From: Ehretia macrophylla
Lineage: Eukaryota; Streptophyta; Magnoliopsida; Boraginales; Ehretiaceae
Assembly: GCA_037974665.1 (NCBI GenBank)
Contig: CM075768.1
Coordinates: 8,519,501 to 8,583,500 of the forward strand
Direction of reading: 5' to 3'
Length of the DNA: 64,000 nucleotides
Below, in pieces: positions 31,201 through 43,268 of the stretch; positions within the stretch are counted from its first letter, which is position 1; each line of letters starts with the position of its first letter. Both the position numbers and the translations under genes were made by a program. The notes beneath the pieces are model-generated. The model was not told where the DNA came from. It made no database searches and worked only from the letters and a program-made list of their open reading frames with translations.

Positions 31201-32632
31201 GCTCGTTTGAAAGTAGTAGTGTTTGGTAAGTTGGGGTCATTTTGTGTTTTGTTGGTTTTCGTAGAGTTTTGCTTATAGAGTGCTTGTTAATGCTTATTGC
31301 GCTTGTTAGAGTTGATTGTTGATTGAAATGTTATCAATTGTTGATAATGCTTGATATCTTGTTTATCGCCTCTAATCTATATTGTTGTGCTATCGCTCGT
31401 TTATCGCCTTGTATCGAGTCTTGCATTGCATAGTGTCAGGGCGTGAGTGATGGGCCTCTTTGGGTAGCCTCGGGCTGCCGGTGTTGGTTGCTCTAGCTCC
31501 GTGTCCTATTCCCTTTTCTCGCTTGGGTTGCCTCCCAGGGAGATTTGGGTCGTAGAATTGATGGATACTTCCGGGGTATTCCAAACTGGTGTTATAAGGT
31601 GGTTGCGCGCTTATTGTCATCGTTGTCAACATCAAGCTCAAGATTGATGTATCGCTCGTGTAATGGTACATTGCTCGTATGAGTGAACCATAGCCTTCAA
31701 AGTGTGGTATATCTTTGAATGGTTGTGTTAATACTTTCAGTAATTGCTTATTGTGTTAGTTGTTTGTCTTGATTGCTTACTTATCAATTATATTGTTTAA
31801 CTGTTTAATTTGCATTGCACGAATTTCTTTCTCTCCAACTCGATATCTGTCTCGCCCTTGCTGAGTATACGTGTTGTGTATACTCACTCCTCACCACAGG
31901 AAATGTCATATTAGCTGGAAAGTTCGTGATTTCGTGAAAGTTCGTGCCTGAAGAGTTGTCTTGCGTGCCTATGTGGCTTGAGTGTCGAAGTTGTAAAGAT
32001 ATATGCTTTCATATGTTGTATGTAATTATTGTTAAAAAAAATGTAATCTAAATTAGCTAAATAGTTGAGTTGATTGATAAGTTAGTTATGTATTCAATAA
32101 TATAGTTTAACTTCGATGCATGGTTGTAATGTCTAAAGGAAAAGAGTTAGAATGGCATGATAGTTTATTTTATGCAGTAGCTTAGTATGGTTTAATTGTC
32201 TAGTTTGAATGTACTTGTCAAGAATGAAAAGAGATAGGTTAGCTTTTTTAATTTAAAATGTATGTATACTTGCTGAGTTTAATTGTTGAGAACCGAGACT
32301 CGGATGGCCTTGAGGTGTTTGTATGGTTGGAAACGGTGTTGGTCCACTTATATGCTATCGCAGGTTTTACATTTTGCCTAGAAATAGGGGAGACTCCGTC
32401 CGTTTTCCCTGAAAATTATGCCCGGGTTTGGATTTGGGTTGTGATTAGATCGATTGATAGACTCCCGGTCTCGAGAGGGATCGGGGTGTTACACCATGAC
32501 CATTCTTTTGAATCTATTAGTGGAAGTTAATGAATGTTTAGGTTGTTAAATAATGATCTTACAGGTATTAAGCTGATTGACACGTTGCGCTTCGACCTTG
32601 ATCTCCACGGGTCTTGGTCCTGGGGCGTGGCA
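28240..32632 (+). repeat. 5' LTR of the first Tekay-like element (with solo LTR inside)
   Basis: It begins TGTGAAGCCCCGC and ends GGGGCGTGGCA, directly before the initiator-Met primer site. It aligns with 37406-39854. About 2.65 kb of its length is the inserted solo LTR at 29840-32493. The two LTRs also differ in internal length apart from that insertion. Confidence 0.85.
29840..32493 (+). mobile_element. Solo LTR of another chromovirus, inserted in an LTR
   Basis: A 2654-bp segment starts TGTGATAACCCG and ends GGGGTGTTACA. It is flanked by a perfect 5-bp target duplication, CCATG (29835-29839 and 32494-32498). The uninterrupted site is visible in the sister LTR at about 39714-39730 (ccatgtgcattcttt). 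It encodes nothing. Its layout, with a GAGTATACGTGTTGTGTATA stretch and a GGTTGCGCGC box near 31607, resembles other Tekay-type LTRs in this window but it is a distinct family. A lone LTR of this kind is left by recombination between the two LTRs of a full element. Confidence 0.9.
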
Positions 32633-32939
32633 CCTATTTAAGTGGTATTAGAGCTAGCTTTAGTTAACATTGCGCTAGCCTTAGTTAGCGTAGTCCGGGT
32701 TTTGAATAGTGGTCCCTGGGGAAGAGTCTTAACCTGAATAAAGTCTTAGGTGATTTTATATGTGCTTATGTGTAACCATATGTGCTTAACGTGCCGTAAT
32801 TGCTTCTTATTTATGTTTAACTTACATGTTATATATAGCTATATTACGTGCATGTTAGGAGTGTTAAAAGTGTACATGTTTATGACTCACATAGTGCATG
32901 CAAAACCTATAACCGTGACTGGTATCTGTTCTATATCTA

Positions 32940-33990
32940 TAGATGGCAGGTCGTAATACTCGTAGCAATATTGGATACCAAGAGCCCAGGGATGCGAATC
33001 AAGCTTATCCCAGGATAGCGATGTTCAATTTGATGGCAACTGCTATAGATAGAATGAGTCGAGTGATGGAACAGCAAGCAGCAATGGCAGCAGCAGCGGT
33101 TAATAATAGCAACAACAACAACAATCATGGTGCTGGTAGCAGTAGCGGAAACAGAGGTAATAGGGGAGGTGATAACCTCAAGGATTTCCTGTTCTACAGC
33201 CCTCCAAAGTTCAGGGGCCAATCAAATGATGAAGAGGTAGAATATTGGCTGTCTCGGATGGAGAATATTTATGCTACACAGGACTATGCAGAGGAGAAAA
33301 AGGTTGCCTATGCAGTCTTTTAATTAGAAGGTGATGCTAAGACGTGGTGGGATACAGTGAGAGATCAATGGGAGGTTCAGTATACTCCATTTATATGGAG
33401 GAACTTTGTTAGAGCATTCAAGAATAAATACATATTTGAGGTTTCCCGGGATAGGAAGATGAAGGAGTTTATGTACTTGAAGTAAATAAGCATGACCGTG
33501 GCAGAGTATAGGGCAAAATTTGATAGACTCTCCCAGTATGCACTGCATATGCTCCAGACCTCGGCCACCAAGATATGGAAATTTAACCAAGGGCTGAGAC
33601 TCGAGATTCAGGATGAGTTGGCAGTAGCGGAGTTCGATACTTACAATGCTATCTTTGTAGTTGCATCGAGGGTTGATGGTTGATGAGATGAAATTAGCAA
33701 TGAAGGTTGGTTTATCTCAGCAGAACAAGAGACCCTTTCAGACTTAGGGTTAGTCTAGATCATCCAGACCCAGAAACCCCAGGATCAAGCCAGACCAACA
33801 GTTACTAGGCCTCAGCCCAATGTCCCAGCCACTCAGGTAGTTCATGGGGCACCGGGAGGTGCAACTATAACCCAAACTATTGTGTGAAAATATTGTAACA
33901 AGAAATGGCACTCTGAAGCCCAATGTTGGAGGAAAAGTGGCAAATGTATGAGGTGTGGAAGTGATCAACATCTCGTTAAAGATTCCCGAA
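32940..33990 (+). pseudogene. gag region of the first Tekay-like element
   Basis: It begins MAGRNTRSNIGYQEPRD, has an Ala/Asn-rich linker and then the capsid signature FLFYSPPKFRGQSNDEE. Further on are sequences like VAEYRAKFDRLSQYA and a CCHC zinc knuckle with CGSDQH. The broken fossil frame is part of the 28240-39854 element. Confidence 0.85.
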
Positions 33991-34079
33991 GTGGCAAGGT
34001 AATGATGCTCCAGTTCAACCTGCAAGGAATACTCCAATGCAGAGTGTTCAAGCCCGAGCTTATGCCATAGATCAAGAAG

Positions 34080-37000
34080 TACTCCTAAATGATGCTGCTA
34101 TTGTTGAAGGTACCTTCCTGATTCACAATCAATTGGTTAAGGTTCTTATTGATACTGGAGCTACGCATTCATTCATAACTCCCAAATGTGCATTTCGCAC
34201 TAAGTTGCCGGTTAAGAACTTACCATATCATGTAGAAGTTAGCATACCAATGGGCCCCAAATATGCCACTAGACTAGCGTGTAAAGCATGTAGGATACAT
34301 GTTGAGAATCGGGAATTTTTGGCCAATCTCATAGTGCTTATCTTCCGAAACTATAAGGTTATTTTGGGGATGGACTGGCTATCACGACATCATGCATGAT
34401 TAGATTATCAGACGAAGGTTATTGAGTTTCAGGTACCGGGACAACCTGTGCTTAGGGTGATAGGAGAATGTGACTTATCGAAAAAGTCCGTGATATCCTC
34501 AGTCAAGGCTGTGAAATACATGAGGAAAGGTTGCAGTGGATATTTGGCTTACCTAATCAACAAGCCAATGGATCAAGATAAGTTAGTGGAGGTACTAGTG
34601 GTTAAAGAATATGCTGATGTATTTTCGAAAGGGAGATTGGGTTCGTGATTGATACACTACTAGGTACACAACCAATCTCTAAGGCTGCGTACCGCATGGC
34701 TTCGACCGAATTGCAAGAGTTAAAGGTTTAATTACAAGGCTTGTTGGAGAAAGGATTTATACAACCTAGTTCATCTCCATGGGGGTCATCGGTCTTATTT
34801 GTGAAAAAGAAGGACAACATGTTGAGGTTGTGTATTGACTACAAAAGTTGAACCAAGTGACTATCAAGAATAAGTACCTGTTGCTGCTGATTGATGAGCT
34901 GTTTGACAACTGCAATGAGCCAAGGTTTATTCGAAATTTGACTTGAGGCAAGGATATTATCAACTCTGTATCAAGCAGGAGCATGTGCCTAAATCAGCTT
35001 TCAGAATGAGGTACGGGCATTATGAGTTTGTTGTAATGTCATTTGGATTAACAATTGTTCCTACCGCTTTTATGGACTTGATGCGTAGGATGTTTCAACC
35101 ATATTTGGACCAGTTTGTAGTGATCTTCATAGATGATATCTTGGTGTATTCGAAAAGCGAGGAGGAACATGAAAGACATTTGTATTTGGTGTTGCAGAAG
35201 CTGAGAGAGCATCAGTTGTTTGGCAAGTTTAGTAAGTGTGAGTTTTGGCTCAAACAAGTGTCCTTCTTAGGCCATGTGATATTTCAATAAGGGATTATTG
35301 TGGATCCTTCGAAGATAGATGTTGTGCAGTTGTGGAGAAAGCTAGAGAATGTCACTGAGGTACGTAGTTTCCTCAGGTTGGCGAGATACTACCGAAGATT
35401 TGTGAAGGATTTTTCAAAGCTTGCGGGGCCACTTACGAAGCTCACACAGAAGAAGATTAGATTTGAATGGGATGATAAATGTGAAGGCAGCTTCTACGAG
35501 TTGAAGAGGAGATTGACATATGCCCTGTTAATATTACCCGAGGGAAGTCAAGGGTTTATTATCTATAGTGATGCATCGAATGAAGGATTGGGATGTGTTT
35601 TGATGCAAAACAGTCAGGTCATAGCCTATGCATCGCGGAAACTGAAACCTTATGAGGTGAATTATCCTACGCATGATTTGAAGCTGGCAGCTATTGTGTT
35701 TGCCTTGAAAAAGTGGATGCATTCCTTGTGGGGAAGTAAGTTTGAGATATTTACTGGCCAAAAGAGTTTGAGATATCTCTTTTCTCAAAAGGAGTTGAAC
35801 ACGCGATAGAGGAGGTGGATGGAACTTTTAGATGACTACAATTGTACCATAAATTATGTGCCCGGAAAGACAAATGTTGTAGTGGATGTATTGAGCTAGA
35901 AGACAAGTTTGGCAAAGTTAGAGATCAAGGAACCTACGTTATTGTCTCAGATCCGGGAGTATCAACAGTAAGATCCTCAACTTCAAAAGATAAAGGACGG
36001 TAATCCGGATTTCAAGTTGCATGAAGTTCGGATATGGAAGTTTAGGAACCGGATTTGTGTGCCAAATAATTCAGACTTGAAAAAGAAGGTATTTGGGGAA
36101 ACTCATCATTCTAGGTACACCATTCACCCGGGAAGTACAAATATGTATCGAGACCTAAAACAACACTATTGGTAGAACAACATGAAATGAGAGATTGCGG
36201 AGTTTGTGTCTCAATGCTTAACATGTCAACGGGTTAAGGCAAAACATCAGAGACTTGCAAGGCTTCTGTAGCCTTTGGAGATTCCGCAATGGAAATGGGA
36301 GCATGTAACCATGGACTTTGTTATGGAGTTACCGAGGTCTCCTCAAGGGTGTGATGCAGTTTGGGTCATTGTGGATAGATTGACGAAGACAAATCACTTC
36401 ATTGTGATGAACAAGACATATAACCTCAAGAAATTAGCAGAAATGTATGTGGCTAACATTGTGAGGTTACATGGGGTGCTAGCTAGCATCGTGTCTGATA
36501 AAGATCCAAGGTTCACATCTCAGTTCCGGTAGAAGTTGCAGGAAGCCTTAGGAACGGAATTGAAATTTAATACAGCGTACCACCCTCAAACTGACGGGCA
36601 ATCTGAGAGAACCATCCAAATTTTGGAGGACATGTTGAGGGCGTGTGTATTGGATTTTGGAGGTTCATGGGAAAACCATTTCCCCTTGACGGAATTTGCT
36701 TATAATACCAGTAATCATGCAATAATTGGCATGCCCCCGTCCGAGGCTCTATATGGACAAAAGTGTAGGTCACCGTTGTATTAGGACGACGTCGGTGAGA
36801 TGAAGACGATTGACCCTGCATTGTTGTCTGAGTTGATAGAGAAGATTGATAAGGTGCAATTGATTAGGAAGAGAATGCTCACGGCACAGAGCAGACAATA
36901 GAGCTATGCCGACAAATGGAGGCGAGACTTAGAATTTGTAGTAGATGATCAAGTGTTTTTGAAGTTGTCGCCCCGAAAAGGATTGATCAGGCATGGAAAA

Positions 37001-37340
37001 GGAGGGAAGCTAAGCCCGAGTTATGTAGGGCCATTTAAAGTTGTGGATCGGATTGACAAGTTGGCATATCGGTTGGATCTACCACCAAATCTCTCCAACA
37101 TTCATGATGTGTTCCATGTTTCGATATTGAGGAAGTATCATCTCGACCCCTCTTACATTCTAGAACCAAAACCGCTAGAACTTCGGGAGAACTTGTTGTA
37201 TGAGGAGAGGCCCGTGGGGATTCTAGATGAACAAGACCGGGAGTTGCGCAACAAGAGTATTCCGATGGTGAAGATGCTTTGGGATCACCATGGAGTTGAG
37301 GATGCAATGTGGGAGAGGTATGATCAAATGGAACAATGAT
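34080..37340 (+). pseudogene. pol region of the first Tekay-like element
   Basis: Domains in order: protease (LIDTGATHSF), reverse transcriptase ([12 protein letters not shown]-type and [10 protein letters not shown]), RNase H ([13 protein letters not shown]), integrase ([12 protein letters not shown]) and a C-terminal chromodomain-like region (IHDVFHVSILRKYH, then MVKMLWDHHGVEDAMWE). This order is that of chromoviruses. Broken in many places. Confidence 0.88.
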
Positions 37341-37405
37341 ACACGTCTTTGTTTGTGAGGTAATTAGAGAATTGCGAGGGCGTAATTCTTTTAAGGAGGG
37401 GAGGT

Positions 37406-39854
37406 TGTGAAGCCCAGCACGAGATCCCATGTACATATCATATGCATTTAGAACCTATCATGCACAATTAAATCATTTTTGATGTTTTATATCAAATTAC
37501 ATGTATTTATCTCGATCTACATGCATTTGAGTATGTTAGTTAGTGGGTATGATAATTAAACTTTATTACATATAATAACTAACTAGAATAATTAAACTAG
37601 AACTAAAGCAATTAGAATAGAACAACAATGACATGCAATAAATAACACTTAGTTAGAAGGGCACTCTTGTCCTATGGCAAAAATAACAAAATATCCTACA
37701 CTATTCTATCCTAGGCAAAAACATACTAACATACACCATCACACACTCACTCACACGACACAAACACATACACACTACACACACTTAGATTTTCGACCAA
37801 GGAGAAGAGAGAGAGAAGAGAAGATAAAAGAAGGAAGGAAGAAGAAGAGGAGGAATAAGAAGTTTAGCCATCTATAAGCTTTTACCTTTACATTTTCTTG
37901 CTTTCTTCAAGGTTATCTTAGCTCATCTTCATCTAGAACCCAAGAACCAAGGTGAGGGATTCTTCAAAACTGATTTTTAAGAGTTCATTCAAGGTTATTT
38001 GATGTTTCTTTGGTGCTAGACTTATTATAGTTTGTATACAAGAGCTTGAATTTGAAGTTGGAATATTTTGTGTGTTGTAGATCTAGGATTTGCCAAATCC
38101 ATGTTGGATGTATTTGAGTAGTTGAATAATGATTTTGTATGGTTCCTACATGTGAATTGGTTATTTGTGTAACTTGTATGCAAGAATTTGAATCATAGAA
38201 CTAGCATTTAGATCTTGAAGGATAATCTTGATGTTGTGAGTTATAATGAATTCTTGGTAGGTTGGATATGGATTATTGAGAAGGGGTGATTGGGTAAAGT
38301 TTGAACTATTGTATAATGCTTAATGACTACCTTGAGCATGCTTGATTGTTAATAGAAGGTTGTATTGTTACATGATTGATTGTTAGAAGATGGTTGTGTT
38401 ATCCCATAAACATCACGACCGGTCGACCCCTGCTCCACCGGTCGACCTCTTCCGGTGGAGAGGCTCCGGGTGGAAGTCCCTATTTGAACCTGTCAATTGG
38501 TTGCTCTAGGGTCTACCGTTTTGATAAAAAATACAATGAATTAGTTTTAGTGATTCCGAGAGCTATAAATGTCAGATTGGGGCACGGTCAGAGGCGTTAG
38601 AATCATATCAAACCCCAAATTATCATAGTAGAATTTAATTGTATATTTTTTCCATAGTTTGGGTGCTATGTAGTTGCTAACTTCTATATGTTGCTTAGGA
38701 GACTATTGAACTTAGGTAATATTAATGTCTTTTGTTAGTTTCATAGCATAGTGTTGATTTCTTTTATCAAGCATGATTCATAAACATTACTTGGCATTAT
38801 TTGTTTTATACATATAATTGCGTACATGAATATCTGTTATACTTTGATATTACTGTTGTGACGGAGACAACCTACTTTGTTGTCCTCCAAATATGTTCTT
38901 ACTTGATTAGTGCCTACTCTCACTTGGTATGTTTCCTTGGAGAGTTGGGACGTATTTGTTCAATTGCTAAATAATTTAAGCAGCCTTTTTGAACCCCATG
39001 GTAAAAGTTATGATTCTCCTGGGTAGTATCGGCTCGTCGGGTATAAGTCTCGGCTACCATGGTTTTGGGTTGCCTCCGGAGTGCCCACTCTTATTTGGTG
39101 TGATGAAGATGATTTGACAAGAAAGTTCGAGACTGACCATTTCCAACAAAGTTCGTGATATCGTATCTTTTTACTACATGGTTCCTATTCTCGTTGGGTC
39201 CCTCGAGGTCCTCGGAGAGTAGAGTTGCTTGATTAAGATTGTGATTATTCCGTACTTGTTATTCTTGTTATACTTGTTATTTGAGGTATACACATAGTAT
39301 GGTTTTATAAAGATGATTTCGAAGTGATAAAACGTTTGTGAAAACCTTTCCTTTTTCATCCTTACTGAGCTATATGCAAGATTAGTTCACCCTTCTTTCA
39401 ACCATTTCAGGTAAGGCCGAGGCCGAGCTGACTGTACAGGTAGAGGGCGATGAGGCTCTATGTGACAAGATTGATTTCTGTCTCTATTGATCTTCATGCT
39501 TGTGTTGAAGTTAGGCTTTGTTAATAGAAACTGATGATGTACTTTTAAACAACTTATGAGATGTAACATTCTTTTAGATTCTTAACTACACACTAAGTTT
39601 GATTACTATTCTTTTGAGGCCTAGATGTCTGTATTTGGCCACGTACGAAGTACAAACAGGGATACTAGGTCTTGTAATTATGAAATAGGTTGATGTGGCC
39701 TTTTAATGCCAAATGCCATGTGCATTCTTTTGAAGCTATTGGTAGAAGTTAATGAATGTTTAGGTTGTTAAATAATGATCTTACAGGTATTAAACTGATT
39801 GACACGTCGCGTTTCAACCTTAACCTCTATTGGTCTTGGTCCCGGGGCGTGACA
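37406..39854 (+). repeat. 3' LTR of the first Tekay-like element
   Basis: It begins TGTGAAGCCCAGC after the purine tract and ends GGGGCGTGACA. It aligns with the 5' LTR and carries the empty insertion site of the solo LTR. It contains an ACACACACTCACTCACAC-type stretch and a GA-rich block near 37799-37860, shared with the 5' copy. Confidence 0.88.
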
Positions 39855-39857
39855 TTT

Positions 39858-40100
39858 TACGCCTACTATAGTTATAAGAAAGAAGTGTTAGACCCTTCAC
39901 ACCTATCGTGCTTGAGGAGTCCAAAACCCTCCAAGCCTGCCATTCTTGTAAAAGAGGGGTCCTAAACCCTTGAAGCCCACCATACTTTTTAAAGAGGAGT
40001 CTCAGGCCCTCCAAACATACTTAAATAATTAGAAACGGATGCACGAAGTCCCTAACCTACTATATTTAAGAAAGAGGAGTCACGGACCCTCTAGACATAC
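39858..40100 (+). repeat. 40-bp tandem array, right part (decayed)
   Basis: Units with 'agaggagtc' and 'gaccctcc' cores continue after the chromovirus insertion. They become longer and more diverged towards 40100. This restores the array interrupted at 28239 and shows that the chromovirus landed inside it. Confidence 0.7.
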
Positions 40101-40611
40101 TCAAATGGTCAAGAATAGACTCACGAAGTCCCTAACTTACCATGCTTATCCAAGAAGGGACGCGAAACCTCTAAATTTATTCAATTAGCTGAAATAAGAC
40201 AAAACAAAGTGTTTGACCTATTATACCTATCATAAAAGGTAGTCAAAGCCTTTGTCTTACTAAGAGGATCTCATAAGTTTAGACTATTGGAAGAGTGTGA
40301 AAAATTCAACTACCTCGAAGGTCAGTGTGAGACATAAACTTGCAAACCTACGAGTTCACAATTAGGAGTCGTTTGGGCAGATCAACCTGACTATTACCTT
40401 CAAAGGTCACCCTAGGGTCATAAAGGCCCAATGGAGTTAGCAAACCATCGTAAAGGTGCCGACATAAGAGCCAACCAATATCTCGCACAAGGTTGGTGCA
40501 CCATACTAGAAGTACCTAAATGCTCAACTGACCATATATAGCCCCAGAGATTGGAGTCTACCCTCCCAAGGATTGGTACCTACCGTCTAAGGGTACTTAC
40601 ATGTGTACTTC

Positions 40612-42510
40612 AAGCCTACCAACACGGTAGGCTCTACGACATACACTTTACAATCTTCAATAAGGTTAGAAGATGCATTTTTTCAAGCCTACTAACACAG
40701 TAGGCTCCGCGACGCCACTCTAAAATTTTGAATATATCAACAAGGCGCACGAAAGTTTTGAAGCCTACCAACACCGTAGGCTCCGCAATAAATAATCTAT
40801 GTTTTACGCAATTATGAACACAAAGCCTACCAATATGGTAAGCTCTGCGATAACTAATCCATGTTTGACGCGATATGAACATAAGGCCTACTAACACGGT
40901 AGGCTCCATAATGACAGCTCTATTTTTGTAATGATATGAGCGCAAAGCCTACCAAATGGTAAGCTCCATGGTAGTATACAATTCCGAATTGTACTAAAAT
41001 TGGAATATCCTCATAGTAGGCATCAGAAAGTCACCTCTCTTTGGGGTAATTTTCTAAGCTTCTTATGCGTTCTTCATATAGATAGAGTCAGTCAGAAGTG
41101 TGATACTGTTCATCCAATCTAGGCTAATAACTCAAGTAAAAATTGTGATAGAAGCATAAAGAAAAGGCAATTTGTGTTGCATGAAGTGCCTAGTGTATAT
41201 CACACAAGAAATTCATTCTTTGGGTCATCAACATTGAGGAGGAACTAAACGAATCAAGTTCGAATTTTATTACACTATTGGTATGTCACTTCCTTTTTCG
41301 AACATAGTTGAAGCAAGTGGCCTTGCAACGAGAATGAAATGGCCAAGGTTCATATTACGGTATCATATCATATTAACATATATCTTATTATTACAACATG
41401 CCAAGTTCATATATTCTATTATTATAATAGCAAAGTTCACGTATTTTATTATTATAATAACCAAGTTTATATGACCAAACATATCACTATGACCAAAACA
41501 AAAAAATAATAAGTTATGACAAAAATTCAGCAAGCTAGTACTCATGGGGCCCGCGTATTTTATATTCACTTCTCAGGAAGAAAGGCACTTGTGACAAAAT
41601 TACTCATAGATCAAAGGCGCATACATTCACATAGAGTAGAAGACATCGTCTTTTATGAGCTATTAACGTACCGGAACCTACCACAATGGTAGGTGTCAAA
41701 AAAAAATCCCTTAATGTTTATCAGTTTTGGTAGGCGTCAAACACTTTAACGTAGCATCTGCAAAGCCCATATGTGTTATCGGCCTACCAATACTGGTAGG
41801 CTTCACGCGTCATATACACCAATTTGGGGCCTTGTAGTCTTCAAGCCTACTAGGACAGTAGACATAGTCTATAGACATGCTCCTTTGAAGATTCAAATTT
41901 ACTTAGCAAAGCAAAACTACCAATATGGTAGACTCCAACACCAACTCCGCAATATTTGATATGCACATTTGTTCTTCAGAGCCAACAAATATGGTAGGCT
42001 CCGACGCCATCTTTACATTTTGGACAAAAAGGTACGAACATCTCTTTGAGTCTACCAACACAGTAGGTGTTGCAACAACCGTTCCATCTTTACAGCACTG
42101 CAAGTGCAAAGACTACCAACATGGTAGGCTCAAAGGAAAAAGCTACGTTATCAAGAAGGCATGCCAACTCATCCAGGACTACCATCAAGGTAGCCTCCAT
42201 CTCAACTCCACAGTTCGTAATGTTGAGCAACATGCACATATTTACGAAGCCTACCGATATGGTAGGCTCTGCGAAGACAACTCTATCCCTATGATGATGT
42301 AACTATGACACTTGCCAATGTAGTAGGCCCCAAGATAACGACTCAGCGTCTGTGAAGGTATAAAGCACGAAGCGTACTGACGTTATAGGCTCCGATTGTA
42401 AAGAACTATAGTTCTAATTTTTAAAGAACTTCACGGTAGACGACAAAAAGTCAACCAAGCACCTTAACCCTTGTAAAATAATGTACGGCCTACCGATACG
42501 CGAACAAGAG
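40612..42510 (+). repeat. Dispersed hairpin repeat array, about 18 copies
   Basis: Copies of an imperfect palindrome, CCTACCAACACGGTAGGCTC, recur about every 60-75 bases. There are six copies from 40612 to 40970 and about twelve from 41675 to 42500. The paired arms CCTACC and GGTAGG are kept while the loop (AACAC, AATAT, AACAT, AAATAC) and the intervening sequence vary. Covarying variants such as CCTACTaacacaGTAGG keep pairing. The array lies between the 40-bp repeats and the 3' LTR of the non-autonomous element. No protein frame runs through it. Confidence 0.85.
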
Positions 42511-42638
42511 TCATGGGTGCAGTGGGCTATTATTTCATCTTGCGGCGTCACATGACCCAACTTGCAAGAAGTATAGCACGTTACGAGCAACTACTCCCTA
42601 ACTCGAAGACTCTTTGACTTAGGATGTGGGAGACAAAC

Positions 42639-43268
42639 TATAGTGGCAAAAATTAAGCTTGGACCCATGGTCCTACAGCGACGAGCCATTTGGTCTCACC
42701 CAACTCATGATACTAGGGTTAAAGCCTATGCGAGGTCCAATTGCTCACTATGTACCTCTATGGTAGGCTCCGCTCAAGCCCCAGGCCTTTGAGAGAGCCC
42801 AACAATTGATGCCACCAAGTGTAGTCAATTGATAAAGATCTGGCCCTAACGAGACTTTAGAGATAAGTAATTACAAGATAGCTCAGCTATCCAACCCATC
42901 ATGAGTGGATGACGACGACAAGCTGGAGTAGGCTTCGGCCTTATAAGATCTTAAGGGATAGAGACAAGAGTCATCCAGAGATGTGAGTCCTTAGGGCTCA
43001 TAGATTCTAGGCTACCAGTAGTTATAAATAGGCTGCGCCTACCCAAGGGAAAAGTATCATTAGCCATATTTGCCATTTCCCCTTTCCACCGAACGACCTC
43101 CGTACATCATATCATTCCTACTACAGTAGTCTCCACTAATTACCTTATATTTTTCTTCCTGTTCATACACTATCCTACAAATACTGACTTGAGCATCGAA
43201 GTGTCTTTGGTCGGCACTACACTGGTATCCCAAGGCTCACGCCGCTTTATTGTCTTTTGATCTCGCAG
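42639..43268 (+). repeat. 3' LTR of the non-autonomous element, incomplete
   Basis: It starts TATAGTGGCAAAAATT and aligns with 27032 onward through the TATA box and the TTTTGATCTCGCAG stretch near 43255-43268. Similarity then stops and Reina-like pol sequence begins. Confidence 0.75.

Larger units (their letters stand above)
28240..39854 (+). mobile_element. Ty3/gypsy chromovirus, Tekay/Del-like, broken
   Basis: LTRs lie at 28240-32632 and 37406-39854, starting TGTGAAGCCC and ending GTGGCA/GTGACA. Parts in order: primer binding site TGGTATTAGAGC (about 32642), gag (about 32940-33700), CCHC zinc knuckle (about 33890-33970), protease with LIDTGATHSF (about 34145), reverse transcriptase (about 34700-35290, FIDD motif), RNase H (about 35550-35800), integrase (about 36090-36800) and a C-terminal chromodomain-type region (about 37040-37340). 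A purine tract AAGGAGGGGAGG precedes the 3' LTR. The 5' LTR is long because it holds a foreign solo LTR. The LTRs otherwise differ at several per cent of sites by eye, implying a few million years. It has around a dozen breaks and is a fossil. The flanking bases CTTTG/TTTTA are only a partial target duplication. Confidence 0.9.
27032..43268 (+). mobile_element. Old non-autonomous LTR element (LARD-like), with nested insertion
   Basis: A pair of related LTRs (27032-27712, starting TGTAGTGGC; 42639 to about 43268, starting TATAGTGGC) flanks an internal region with no pol genes. By eye the LTRs differ at more than a tenth of sites, making this the oldest LTR pair in the window. The internal region has a primer binding site, a short gag-like start, a 40-bp tandem array and, near the 3' end, many hairpin repeats. 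A chromovirus (28240-39854) inserted into the tandem array accounts for most of its length; without it the element is about 4.6 kb. The 3' LTR ends abruptly against the Reina-like fossil. Tat-lineage Ty3/gypsy elements are known for repeat-rich untranslated regions, so that is the likeliest relationship. Broken and non-coding. Confidence 0.75.

Noticed and set aside
40612-42510. A CRISPR-like array, because of regular palindromic repeats with variable spacers
   Set aside because: The repeats are diverged, spacing varies, it is a plant nuclear locus inside an LTR element, and no cas-type genes are present.
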